From a bacterium (GTDB taxonomy: Bacteria > Oederibacteriota > PGYV01 > DSBP01), in the NCBI GenBank assembly GCA_011049465.1, contig DSBP01000323.1, positions 1-7,550 on the forward strand: a stretch of DNA of 7,550 nt. Reading direction: 5' to 3'. The notes beneath the pieces are model-generated. The model did not search any database. It was not told the DNA's origin and saw only the letters and a list, made by a program, of their open reading frames with translations. Positions 1-6,311 of this stretch are shown piece after piece. The stretch's first letter is position 1. Every line of letters starts with the position of its first letter. A program made the position numbers and the translations under genes.

Positions 1-3000
1 CTCTCTCCCTGCTCCGGCCGCGCGTAGTTGCGGTCAAGCGCAGTATCCCTGTCAGGAGTTGGCAGAGGAGTGTGGGTCTGTGTTATCGTCCACGTCGGCG
101 TTATTGTATGGGTCGCGGATACTGAGCTTGTCGAAGTATGCATCGGAGTATATGTAAATGTCACGCTCTGCGTTACTGTCGGCGTGTCCGTGAATGTGTA
201 TGTCGGCGACGGCGTGGCTGTAAATGTGGGCGTATCAGTACGCGTGGCTGTGAATGTGTATGTGTCTGTCGGCGTTGAAGTGTATGTCGGAGTTGGCGTG
301 TCCGTGGGGGTTGCTGTGAACGTAAATGTGGGTGTATGGGTATAAGTCTCTTCAGGCGTCGGCGTGTCCGTGGGAGTTGCTGTTTCCGTAAATGTCGGGG
401 TGTCAGTGAATGTCGGCGTATTTGTGGGAGTGTCTGTCGGTGTTGCGGTATATGTGGGGGTTGCTGTAGGAGTAGGAGTAAGGGTTGAGGAGTAAGTACT
501 TGTCGGCGTGAACGTCTCTGTAGCTGTTGAGGTGACAGTCGGGGTTACGGTATACGTAATCGTTGGCGTGACCGTCTCCGTTGCAGTCTGCGTTACCGTT
601 GGGGTTACTGTGGGTGTGATTGTAGGCGTGACTGTTGGTGTTACGGTCGGCGTATCAAGCGGTGTATCTGTTGATGTTGGCGTAACCGTTGGCGTCACTG
701 TAGAAGTTACGGTCGGCGTAACAGTTGGCGTTACAGTGGGTGTTGCTGTGGGCGTGACTGTTTCTGTTACTGTGGGTGTTACTGTTTCAGTTACAGTCTG
801 TGTTGCCGTTTGCGTAACCGTAGACGTGCCTGTCTCTGTCACGGTCGGCGTGAAGGTCGGGGTCCATCCGCATCCGTCATCAAGTGTTCCGTTGTTTAAG
901 TACCTGACAAGCGTAAAATCTCCCGTAGGATTAAATCCGTATCCTGCCAGCAGTATCTTTCCGTCCTGCTGGACACTGACCGACCGGCTGTACTGTACGC
1001 CAGCTGTCAGCACTTTGCCTGACGCTCCGAATCCCGTGTCAACGCTCCCGTTGCTCATGAACCTTGCCATTGCAGACTTAAACGAGCCGCCCGAGTCAGA
1101 CTGCCCCGCGATTATTATGCTTCCGTCGCTCTGTATCGCTATATCTTTCGGATAATCATTGCTTGACGAAAAATCCAGTACCGCAATACCGTTAGAATTA
1201 AAAGACGTATCCGGCGCGCCGCTGCTCAAATACCTGATTGCCGTAAAATCCGAGTTCAGCCCATTGCTGCTTTCAACTCCGACAACAATTTTTCCGTCGC
1301 TCTGCAGCTTTACGCCTATGCCATAATCATCAAACCCCGTTATGTCCGTGGCCACGATGCCGCCTGTGCCGAAAGAAGTGTCAAGCGTTCCGTTGTCATG
1401 ATACCTCAATACAATTACGTTCCTTGAAGCCTGGGCCGCATATCCTGCCGCCACTATTTTCCCGTCGGTTTGTATCGCCACCCCGGTAACGCTGTCATTT
1501 GACGCGCTTACAGCGGTTACCACAATGCCGCCGGTTCCAAAAGACGGGTCAGGCGTGCCGTCATCCAGAAGCCTTATCAGAAGAGTGTCCCATGTAGATG
1601 AGGGGTTTGTACCGCCGGCGATGACTATTTTTCCGTCGTCCTGAATTACAGCGCTGTTGCAGAGATCGATATTTCCGTCGTTGTCAATGACAACAACTCC
1701 TCCTGTCCCGAAAGAAGAATCAAGCGCGCCGTTGTCCAGGCAGCGTGCAACAATCACATCGTTTCCGCCGGTGCCTGCCGTGACTATTTTTCCGTCGCCC
1801 TGCACCATTATCTCCCCTATCTCCCCCGCGATATCCAACACCAGTTTACCCCCGGTGCCAAAAGAAGGGTCAAGATTCCCATCCGACAGATACCTGACAA
1901 TTGCAAATTTGTTGAACGGTTGTCTCGCCTTGCCCGCAACCAGTATCTTCCCGTCTTCCTGTATTGTGGACGCGGCCGCCATGTCAATATCACCGGCAAA
2001 ATCAGTGAAAACTATACCATTCACCCCGAAACAACCCGTTGTCGGGAACGGCGTGGGGCTTATGGTCGGCGTGACAGTCGGCGTAGCAGTAAACGACGGC
2101 TGCAGGGTCGGGGTCATGATTGCGGTGGGTTCGGGGATAATCCCGTAAGAGAACCTGAAACCGTAATCAGCGCCTGTCATGCTTGTTGGCCATGACCCGC
2201 CGCTGTCTGTCGAAAACTGGACGTATGAATCCTGTCCGTCATAAGTAAGGTCATAAAGATACACAAACCCGTCAGAACCAAGCCTCACAAAATCATAGGC
2301 ATTATACTCATCTGAAAGCGGGGAACTCAGATAAAGCCTGTAATTTTTGCCTGACACAAGCGTTACAGCATATCCTATGTCAACATCAACCCACTGCCTT
2401 GTTGATGTTGATGCCCCGGCGCTCCAGAGTACTCCCTGCGCCTCCACATAACCGTCGCTCACATTCTCAAGCGTATAATAAAGGTCGTCCATTGGCACGC
2501 TTCCGAACCTCGCGACCCAGCACCCGAGCCTGTCCACCTGAAGAGTCTCATTTGCCCGGAAAAACTGCGCGATATAATCCTGTTCATAAACCCTGTCATT
2601 ATAGGTAATGTGATAGGGGTTTCCAAACATTTCTCCGCCTTCAAAAACCAGCGCAAACACGGGCATTACAGAGGAGGGGCTCCACTCTGTGCCTGAATAA
2701 TACCTGCCCGATAAATCCGGATTATGGATTTGCCCAAAGGGTATTATCCCGTGGTTCGGGTTTGTGCCGTAAGTCAGGGTTATGTAATTTGACCCGTTAA
2801 TTGTCCCCGATGAATATTCCACCACTATATGATAAGGAATGCCCGCGTTCAGTCCCGCCGTAAACCCTGTTATTGTTGTCCAGCCTGTGCTGAACGCCCT
2901 GTTAACCGGCCCGCCGCCCGCCACAATCGAGCCAGAGGGAAGCCCTGCGCCGTCATCTGTCTGAATGCTTATCCTGTATTGCGGGGAACTGCCGCTCACC

Positions 3001-4892
3001 ACCGCCCTCAGCCGCACTTCCCTCAACTCTTTCGCCGAATCAAGGCTGAAACGCATCGCTGTTTTACGCGAAACATCATCCAACGTCCACGCCATAACAT
3101 TTGTCACAATGCTTCTGTTTCCGACATAACCGGTTCCATGAGGCACCGCTGTCGGGGTTATTGTGGGGGTTACTGTGGGCGTTGCTGTGAAGGTCGGAGT
3201 TTCTACGCCTCCTCCGGAACATACATACGCGTTTATTGACCATTTTTTATCCCCCCAGGAATCAGCGCTGAATGTTCCCGGCCACGGGTCAGGATAAACA
3301 TGATTAACCCGGTAATTTTCGGGCAATACTGTTGTATCATATCTTGTTGTTACAAAATCGGTGCTAAATACAAAAGCAAGCCAGTAATCGCCTGCCGGAA
3401 GGCCGTTAACAAGAAACGGAAAATCATTCCACCAGCCTGAAATCAAAGCCTGCTCTGTTCCTGCTGCGATAAAACTGCCGGGCTCGCCCATTGAATCAGA
3501 GTAAAGAGCGACTTTGCCGTGCGCCCCTGCCGCATCTTCTATATATATAGATATTCCCTGCAGATCGCCCGCGTCTATGTATACACGCGCCGCTTCAATT
3601 CTCGCATTTATTCCGTTTTCAGTGCTTGTTCCCGGTATTTCCGGGCCGTATGTCGCGCAGGATGTTGCCGCTATTGTCGGCGTTGGTGTCGGCTCGCCGC
3701 CTTCAACAACATTCAGCTTGAATATGAACTCCCTGTTTACGTTTGTCGTCCAGCCCGTGTCCCCTGACGTTGTCCTGCACAGCACATTATCCGCGCCTCC
3801 GTATGTTAATTGATCATACAACGGGTCCATTAAAAAGGAGTTGTCGTTGTCATTCGCTATGGTTTCATAAAAATTTAAATCATTTGTCCCGTTCCCGTCG
3901 CCCTTCGCGTGTATATATACCCTGTAAACATTTGATGGGTTAAGGGTAACCTCCGGAAAATTCGCCTCAACCCACTCAAAATTAACCGTGCCCAGCATTC
4001 CCGGGCTCGCGATATTTCCGGCTGCCAGTATGTTTGCGCCTGTGACGTCATACAGCGTATATTCAAGGTCGTTTACGGGATTGCCGTATTTTCTCACATA
4101 TACCCGCAACCCGTTTACAGTAACAGGAGCAGGCAGGTTTTTAATCTCCTCTCCGACCATCCTGTTGTTTGAAGCGGCCGCATCCCCGTTTCCGTGGACA
4201 GAATATGCAACATTATTGGGAAACGGATTTCCAAAATGATCTCCGCCAGTATCCTCAAGGCAAAACACCGGCATATACAGAGGCTGTTCAGCCCAGCCTC
4301 CCCCGGGCGGCTTATACATTACCGCGGCAGTATCATCATAATCCTGGTACCTCGGAAATATTTTATGGTTAGGCGCGGTATATCCAATGTCAACGCTGCC
4401 GGAAGCGCCGCTTCTTTTTACAACCACATAGTATGTTGTATTCGCAGCCAAACCTGTTTCTGTTATATTAAAACTTACCCATCCCGAAGAGGAAATATAG
4501 TTTACATAACTTTCTATATACGTTGATAACAAATCTGTTTTTATGCCCGCGATATAATCCCCGGGAGTTGTTACCCCTCTTATATAAAACCTTATTGACC
4601 TTGCTGTTATGGCCTTTTTCAGCGTAAACCTGAAGGCAAATTCCGCGAGGCTGTCGCTGATCGTCCTTGCGTAAACCTGGTCCTCTATTACGCATTCATT
4701 AGCCAGCTTTACTGCCTGCGACACAATAATCTGCGTGGGGGTAATGGTGGGCGTGAATGTCGCAGTCGCGGAAATATTCATGGAAAAAAACAAGATTATC
4801 CCGCAGGCCATTGCCCCCCTTTCAAACACTGTTTGGATAAAAAACACTGAACTTACGCCCTGTAACCGCCTGCCTGCTTTTTTTCCTGTCAT
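1..4892 (-). CDS. Giant secreted multidomain surface protein with delta-60 repeats and Thr-Pro stalk (3' end cut)
   Basis: The frame is open without a stop from ATG 4892 to the left edge: 1630 codons seen, C-terminus missing. Order in residues: signal peptide (about 1-44); short TPT linker 43-54; beta-sandwich module 55-399; linker 400-411; middle domain 412-563; linker 564-584; second module 585-920, similar to the first; linker 921-952; seven delta-60 repeats 953-1342; Thr-rich stalk 1344-1613; then DRDTALDRNYARPEQGE, which resembles the beginning of a FlgD-like sorting domain. Delta-60 repeats (TIGR02608/DUF5122) are predicted beta-propeller units of exported proteins, so an extracellular, cell-attached role is likely; the ligand is unknown. 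The ATG overlaps the stop of the upstream gene (ATGA), which indicates translational coupling. An alternative start at M28 (4811) has a purine-rich leader and gives a more compact signal peptide. I see no frameshift. The function beyond surface display is not recognisable. Confidence 0.93.
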   Translation of the reverse strand, partial: MTGKKAGRRLQGVSSVFFIQTVFERGAMACGIILFFSMNISATATFTPTITPTQIIVSQAVKLANECVIEDQVYARTISDSLAEFAFRFTLKKAITARSIRFYIRGVTTPGDYIAGIKTDLLSTYIESYVNYISSSGWVSFNITETGLAANTTYYVVVKRSGASGSVDIGYTAPNHKIFPRYQDYDDTAAVMYKPPGGGWAEQPLYMPVFCLEDTGGDHFGNPFPNNVAYSVHGNGDAAASNNRMVGEEIKNLPAPVTVNGLRVYVRKYGNPVNDLEYTLYDVTGANILAAGNIASPGMLGTVNFEWVEANFPEVTLNPSNVYRVYIHAKGDGNGTNDLNFYETIANDNDNSFLMDPLYDQLTYGGADNVLCRTTSGDTGWTTNVNREFIFKLNVVEGGEPTPTPTIAATSCATYGPEIPGTSTENGINARIEAARVYIDAGDLQGISIYIEDAAGAHGKVALYSDSMGEPGSFIAAGTEQALISGWWNDFPFLVNGLPAGDYWLAFVFSTDFVTTRYDTTVLPENYRVNHVYPDPWPGTFSADSWGDKKWSINAYVCSGGGVETPTFTATPTVTPTITPTAVPHGTGYVGNRSIVTNVMAWTLDDVSRKTAMRFSLDSAKELREVRLRAVVSGSSPQYRISIQTDDGAGLPSGSIVAGGGPVNRAFSTGWTTITGFTAGLNAGIPYHIVVEYSSGTINGSNYITLTYGTNPNHGIIPFGQIHNPDLSGRYYSGTEWSPSSVMPVFALVFEGGEMFGNPYHITYNDRVYEQDYIAQFFRANETLQVDRLGCWVARFGSVPMDDLYYTLENVSDGYVEAQGVLWSAGASTSTRQWVDVDIGYAVTLVSGKNYRLYLSSPLSDEYNAYDFVRLGSDGFVYLYDLTYDGQDSYVQFSTDSGGSWPTSMTGADYGFRFSYGIIPEPTAIMTPTLQPSFTATPTVTPTISPTPFPTTGCFGVNGIVFTDFAGDIDMAAASTIQEDGKILVAGKARQPFNKFAIVRYLSDGNLDPSFGTGGKLVLDIAGEIGEIMVQGDGKIVTAGTGGNDVIVARCLDNGALDSSFGTGGVVVIDNDGNIDLCNSAVIQDDGKIVIAGGTNPSSTWDTLLIRLLDDGTPDPSFGTGGIVVTAVSASNDSVTGVAIQTDGKIVAAGYAAQASRNVIVLRYHDNGTLDTSFGTGGIVATDITGFDDYGIGVKLQSDGKIVVGVESSNGLNSDFTAIRYLSSGAPDTSFNSNGIAVLDFSSSNDYPKDIAIQSDGSIIIAGQSDSGGSFKSAMARFMSNGSVDTGFGASGKVLTAGVQYSRSVSVQQDGKILLAGYGFNPTGDFTLVRYLNNGTLDDGCGWTPTFTPTVTETGTSTVTQTATQTVTETVTPTVTETVTPTATPTVTPTVTPTVTSTVTPTVTPTSTDTPLDTPTVTPTVTPTITPTVTPTVTQTATETVTPTITYTVTPTVTSTATETFTPTSTYSSTLTPTPTATPTYTATPTDTPTNTPTFTDTPTFTETATPTDTPTPEETYTHTPTFTFTATPTDTPTPTYTSTPTDTYTFTATRTDTPTFTATPSPTYTFTDTPTVTQSVTFTYTPMHTSTSSVSATHTITPTWTITQTHTPLPTPDRDTALDRNYARPEQGE
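54..863 (-). repeat. 270-residue Thr-x stalk (residues 1344-1613)
   Basis: Nearly every second residue is Thr, alternating with Pro, Val, Ala, Phe, Asp, Glu, Tyr or Ser. Residues up to about 1460 use mainly Val/Ile/Pro between threonines; residues after that use mostly Pro with Phe, Tyr, Asp and Glu. All four Thr codons and all four Pro codons are mixed, with no long exact DNA tandem copies. It probably forms an extended stalk exposing the propeller, and it could be O-glycosylated (inference). The plus-strand frames at 28-345 and 508-1155 are its Val/Gly-rich antisense shadows. Confidence 0.9.
118..140. repeat. REP-like palindrome inside the stalk coding sequence
   Basis: The plus strand reads GATACTGAGCTTGTCGAAG then TATG. 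ATACT (119-123) and AGTAT (135-139) pair as a 5-bp stem around GAGCTTGTCGA. The core CTGAGCTTGTCGAAG is, from general knowledge, the core of a dispersed intergenic REP-type repeat seen in many bacterial genomes, where symmetric arms also flank it. Here it lies in frame within the stalk, where the Thr/Pro rhythm becomes MHTSTSSVSATHT. Confidence 0.5.
867..2036 (-). repeat. Seven delta-60 repeats (residues 953-1342)
   Basis: Seven units of about 50-60 residues follow the pattern 'IQ.DGKI..AG ... RYL..G.LD.SFG..G' (for example IQEDGKILVAG, then RYLSDGNLDPSFGTGG). This matches the delta-60 repeat (TIGR02608, DUF5122), which is predicted to fold as beta-propeller blades. A half unit at the N-terminal side (CFGVNGIVFTDFAGD) supplies the SFG..G..V.D part missing before repeat 1, as expected if the propeller ring is closed by strands from both ends. 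Repeat 5 has VGV instead of AG, and repeats 5-7 have degenerate SFG motifs (SFNSNG, GFGASG, DDGCG). Confidence 0.88.
2133..3140 (-). repeat. Beta-sandwich module, copy 2 (residues 585-920)
   Basis: This is the diverged partner of residues 55-399, with the same order of landmarks: MPVFALVFEGGEMFGNPY, MDDLYYTLENV, YRLYLSSPLSDEYN, then YDLTYDGQDSY and GGSWP before the linker. The two copies are separated by a different domain and by linkers. The duplication is old: similarity is clear in protein but not obvious in DNA. Confidence 0.7.
3204..3659 (-). other. Middle beta-sandwich domain (residues 412-563)
   Basis: The domain shows the pattern VALYSDSMGEPGSFIAAG, then GWWNDFPF, then LPAGDYWLAFVFS. 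This 'LYSD..G.PG..IA ... GW ... L.AG.YWLA' signature is common in bacterial exported proteins as a non-catalytic beta-sandwich. The first halves of modules 1 and 2 follow the same outline more loosely (IQTDDGAGLPSGSIVAGG ... GW ... LNAGIPYHIVV), so the protein may carry three related domains. It is flanked by TPT linkers at 400-411 and 564-584. Confidence 0.6.
3696..4730 (-). repeat. Beta-sandwich module, copy 1 (residues 55-399)
   Basis: This part of the giant protein aligns by eye with residues 585-920. Shared landmarks in the same order are: a GW..(x)..T.GL.A...Y..VV stretch, MPVF.L....G..FGNP, a D-L-x-YTL motif (VNDLEYTLYDV against MDDLYYTLENV), a V.L....YR.Y strand, and YD.LTYGG.D before a Gly/Ser/Trp turn. 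It probably holds two sandwich folds. No catalytic motif is visible, so binding or spacing is the likely role. Confidence 0.7.
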
Positions 4893-4904
4893 TGCGCCTC
4901 TTCC
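4812..4904 (-). promoter_or_regulatory. Two competing translation starts of the giant surface gene
   Basis: GGAAGAGG (4904-4897) lies 4 nt before ATG 4892, which overlaps the upstream TGA stop. A second in-frame ATG at 4811 is preceded by A plus six G (4820-4814). Starting at 4811 gives MACGIILFFSMNISATA, a short hydrophobic signal peptide with little n-region. Starting at 4892 adds 27 residues with a basic KKAGRR stretch. The overlap favours 4892 and peptide shape leaves 4811 possible. Confidence 0.5.
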
Positions 4905-5590
4905 GCCTTTTTAAACGCGCTGTTTATAATTCCGTCTTTTACAAAGGAAAAAACAGCCGCCTTATAACCGCCTTCAGCCACTCCCATTTTTTTCATCACT
5001 CCATTTTTTATATGCGAATATTTTTCCGCGCCGAGCCCGTCTTTTACCGCCTTTATCCTCATGTAAAAGAGCGCCTCGAGCCCGCTCTTTATCTCGTTTT
5101 GGGAGAAGGCTCCCGCGCTCATGTTTTTTTCCACCCTCTTAAAATCAATGGAGCCGTCCTGCCTCAGCCTTCCCTCGTCATCAAAGTTCGCGTTTTTTAA
5201 GAATCCGTAATTAACCGCTGTCTTCTCAAGCGAGCGCAGAAGCATATTGTCCGTTGATTTAATATCTATCATGGCGTAGAGCTCAGCCTGAAGCGCGCCC
5301 CTTATCTCCTCAAATAAAAGAAAAACTCCTGAGAAAAAATCAGAACCTTTGGGCTCCGGCTCAATTGCTTTTTCAGAGGCCGGTTCCGCAGGTTTTTTTT
5401 CCTCCTCCTCCTCTTTGGTTTCTTTTTCCTGCAGGCTCATAAGCTGCTCAGCGCCTGATTTAATGACAATGGAAGGCTTTTCACCCGCAGGTTTCTCCTC
5501 TTTTACGGGCAACGCCCCGGGTTTTTTTTCCGATGAGCCGAATATGCCGGCTATGTCATCCATGTCAAAAAACGAGTCTTTATTCCCCAT
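4889..5590 (-). CDS. Unrecognised 233-aa protein with acidic Lys/Glu/Pro linker
   Basis: I do not recognise the family. The N-terminal 18 residues (MGNKDSFFDMDDIAGIFG) form an acidic, aromatic segment that could be a docking peptide. Residues about 19-84 are low complexity and rich in Lys, Glu and Pro, with runs such as KETKEEEEEKKPAEP. Residues about 85-233 look like a compact helical domain (FFSGVFLLFEEIRGALQAEL; LEALFYMRIKAVKDGLG; GYKAAVFSFVKDGIINSAF). No signal peptide or convincing membrane helix is seen, so it is probably cytoplasmic. It starts 3 nt after the sigma-like gene, with AAGGTGA (5600-5594) overlapping that gene's stop, and its own TGA overlaps the ATG of the giant gene. The context suggests a partner of the sigma-like protein (anti-sigma, adaptor or assembly factor), which is inference. 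Two A8 runs (about 5394-5401 and 5523-5530) encode Glu-Lys-Lys and are possible slippage sites. Confidence 0.85.
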   Translation of the reverse strand: MGNKDSFFDMDDIAGIFGSSEKKPGALPVKEEKPAGEKPSIVIKSGAEQLMSLQEKETKEEEEEKKPAEPASEKAIEPEPKGSDFFSGVFLLFEEIRGALQAELYAMIDIKSTDNMLLRSLEKTAVNYGFLKNANFDDEGRLRQDGSIDFKRVEKNMSAGAFSQNEIKSGLEALFYMRIKAVKDGLGAEKYSHIKNGVMKKMGVAEGGYKAAVFSFVKDGIINSAFKKAEEAQ

Positions 5591-5593
5591 TAA

Positions 5594-5600
5594 TCACCTT
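5594..5600 (-). promoter_or_regulatory. Shine-Dalgarno overlapping a stop codon
   Basis: AAGGTGA contains the TGA stop of the sigma-like gene and lies 3 nt before the ATG (5590) of the 233-aa gene. This arrangement supports coupled translation and fixes the start of the second gene. Confidence 0.7.
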
Positions 5601-5986
5601 ACCCCTGTTTCCCTGTTTTTATTCAGCACGGTATTTATGAGCCTTCCCTCTATCTTCCAGGTGATGTATGAATAGAACTCATCATTTGAAAAACCCTTTT
5701 CTTTCCACCTGGCCACAGACTCAAAAAGCGCGGCATTGGCCTCCCTGATAAGCGACGCGAATGATATACCCGTACCCCTGTACCTCGCTGCAATCTGCAT
5801 GGCTGTTTTCATGTTTGATTCAATCAAAAACCTGAAAACAGCGGCCTCGGTCCTCTTTGGAAGCTCTTTTTTGTATTTATCAAGGGCTGACGATACAGCC
5901 GAAGGGCTCATGTCCTTAAATTTTACAACAGCAACTATGTAATCCTTAAGCTTCTTATCATCCGGAGCCAGCAGTTTGTTTTTCAT
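5594..5986 (-). CDS. Sigma-70 region 2-like protein lacking regions 3 and 4
   Basis: Residues about 51-120 align with sigma-70 region 2: FLIESNMKTAMQIAARYRG matches the usual 'LIEANLRLVVSIAKKYRG', GISFASLIREANAALFESV matches 'GLSFLDLIQEGNIGLMRAV', and FYSYITWKIEGRLINTV matches 'FSTYATWWIRQAITRAI'. The protein ends ten residues later, so there are no regions 3 or 4 and no -35-binding helix-turn-helix. Against E. coli RpoD numbering, core-contact E407 and N409 are kept (E82, N84), but D403 is Ser and Q406 is Arg. W433 is kept (W110), while W434, Q437 and T440 are replaced by Lys, Gly and Ile. Promoter reading therefore looks altered or lost, while contact with RNA polymerase may persist. GGTGA (5995-5991) lies 4 nt before the ATG. 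It is the first gene of the left block. A fully divergent helical protein is the alternative. Confidence 0.8.
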   Translation of the reverse strand: MKNKLLAPDDKKLKDYIVAVVKFKDMSPSAVSSALDKYKKELPKRTEAAVFRFLIESNMKTAMQIAARYRGTGISFASLIREANAALFESVARWKEKGFSNDEFYSYITWKIEGRLINTVLNKNRETGVR

Positions 5987-6175
5987 CTTTTCACCGCCAT
6001 ATTTTTTTTGTATCTTCTATATTATATAGCAAAATACGTGCCGCGTTTTTCAACATAAAAACAAAGCAAAAAAACCATTTGTTCCATATTGTGAGATTTA
6101 AATGACGGATTTTTGGACTTTTTTGCGGAATAATGAACAGATTATTAAACAATTGAAACAAATATCATCTGACAA
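5987..6175. other. AT-rich spacer without a gene
   Basis: This 189-nt stretch separates the right-hand remnant from the left block. It holds the candidate promoter described separately and several A/T runs (for example 6002-6009 and 6068-6074). A weak hairpin, AATAAT/ATTATT at 6129-6146, has no U-run behind it and is not a convincing terminator. I see no RNA gene. Confidence 0.6.
6021..6053 (-). promoter_or_regulatory. Candidate promoter of the three-gene left block
   Basis: On the minus strand, TTGAAA (6053-6048) is followed after 19 nt by TATATA (6028-6023), which runs into TATAAT (6026-6021). The element TGC just upstream makes an extended -10. The spacing is longer than ideal (19 or 21 nt), so the extended -10 may matter more than the -35. 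The leader to the ATG at 5986 would be about 25-30 nt. Confidence 0.45.
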
Positions 6176-6310
6176 TCATGGAATAACAACTATCTTTTTT
6201 GTTATTGTTTTGTTTTCAGCGCTTATCCTGAGAAAATATACGCCGTTTGCCACTGCCACACCCGCGTCATTCACTGTTTCCCACACCACGCAATCTGTCC
6301 GCTCTATCTG
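6176..6310 (-). pseudogene. Start-less remnant of a FlgD-like C-terminal tail
   Basis: The frame reads QIERTDCVV, then 35 residues ending in a stop: WETVNDAGVAVANGVYFL, RISAENKTI, TKKIVVIP. The last 35 residues match the tail of the gene at 7550-7442 in 29 of 35 positions. There is no start codon and only the second half of the domain is present. The frame is shifted by one base from the lipoprotein gene that ends at 6312, so it is not expressed with it unless by frameshifting. The fold is that of FlgD-Ig-like C-terminal domains, which in related secreted proteins act as attachment or sorting tails. It is best read as a leftover of a duplicated or disrupted surface-protein gene. Confidence 0.75.
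6201..6284 (-). repeat. Direct repeat of the surface-protein tail, left copy
   Basis: These 84 nt match 7467-7550 at 73 of 84 positions without a gap (counted by eye). The period is 1266 nt. The right copy is cut by the window edge, so the repeat may be longer. Most differences are synonymous in the tail frame. Confidence 0.85.
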
Positions 6311-6311
6311 T

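Noticed and set aside
28..345. Plus-strand open frame encoding a Val/Gly-rich protein
   Set aside because: It is the exact antisense of the Thr-x stalk (ACN codons read backwards give Val, Gly and Cys). The minus-strand frame continues through with coherent domains.
508..1155. Plus-strand open frame of 215 codons
   Set aside because: Its first half is antisense of the stalk and its second half is antisense of delta-60 repeats 5-7. It has no independent protein features.
1657..2148. Plus-strand open frame of 163 codons
   Set aside because: It is antisense to delta-60 repeats 1-3 and a TPT linker. Its Pro/Ser-rich composition follows from the repeats on the other strand.
6129..6146. Possible terminator hairpin AATAAT/ATTATT
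   Set aside because: The stem is all A/T, and no U-run follows on either strand.
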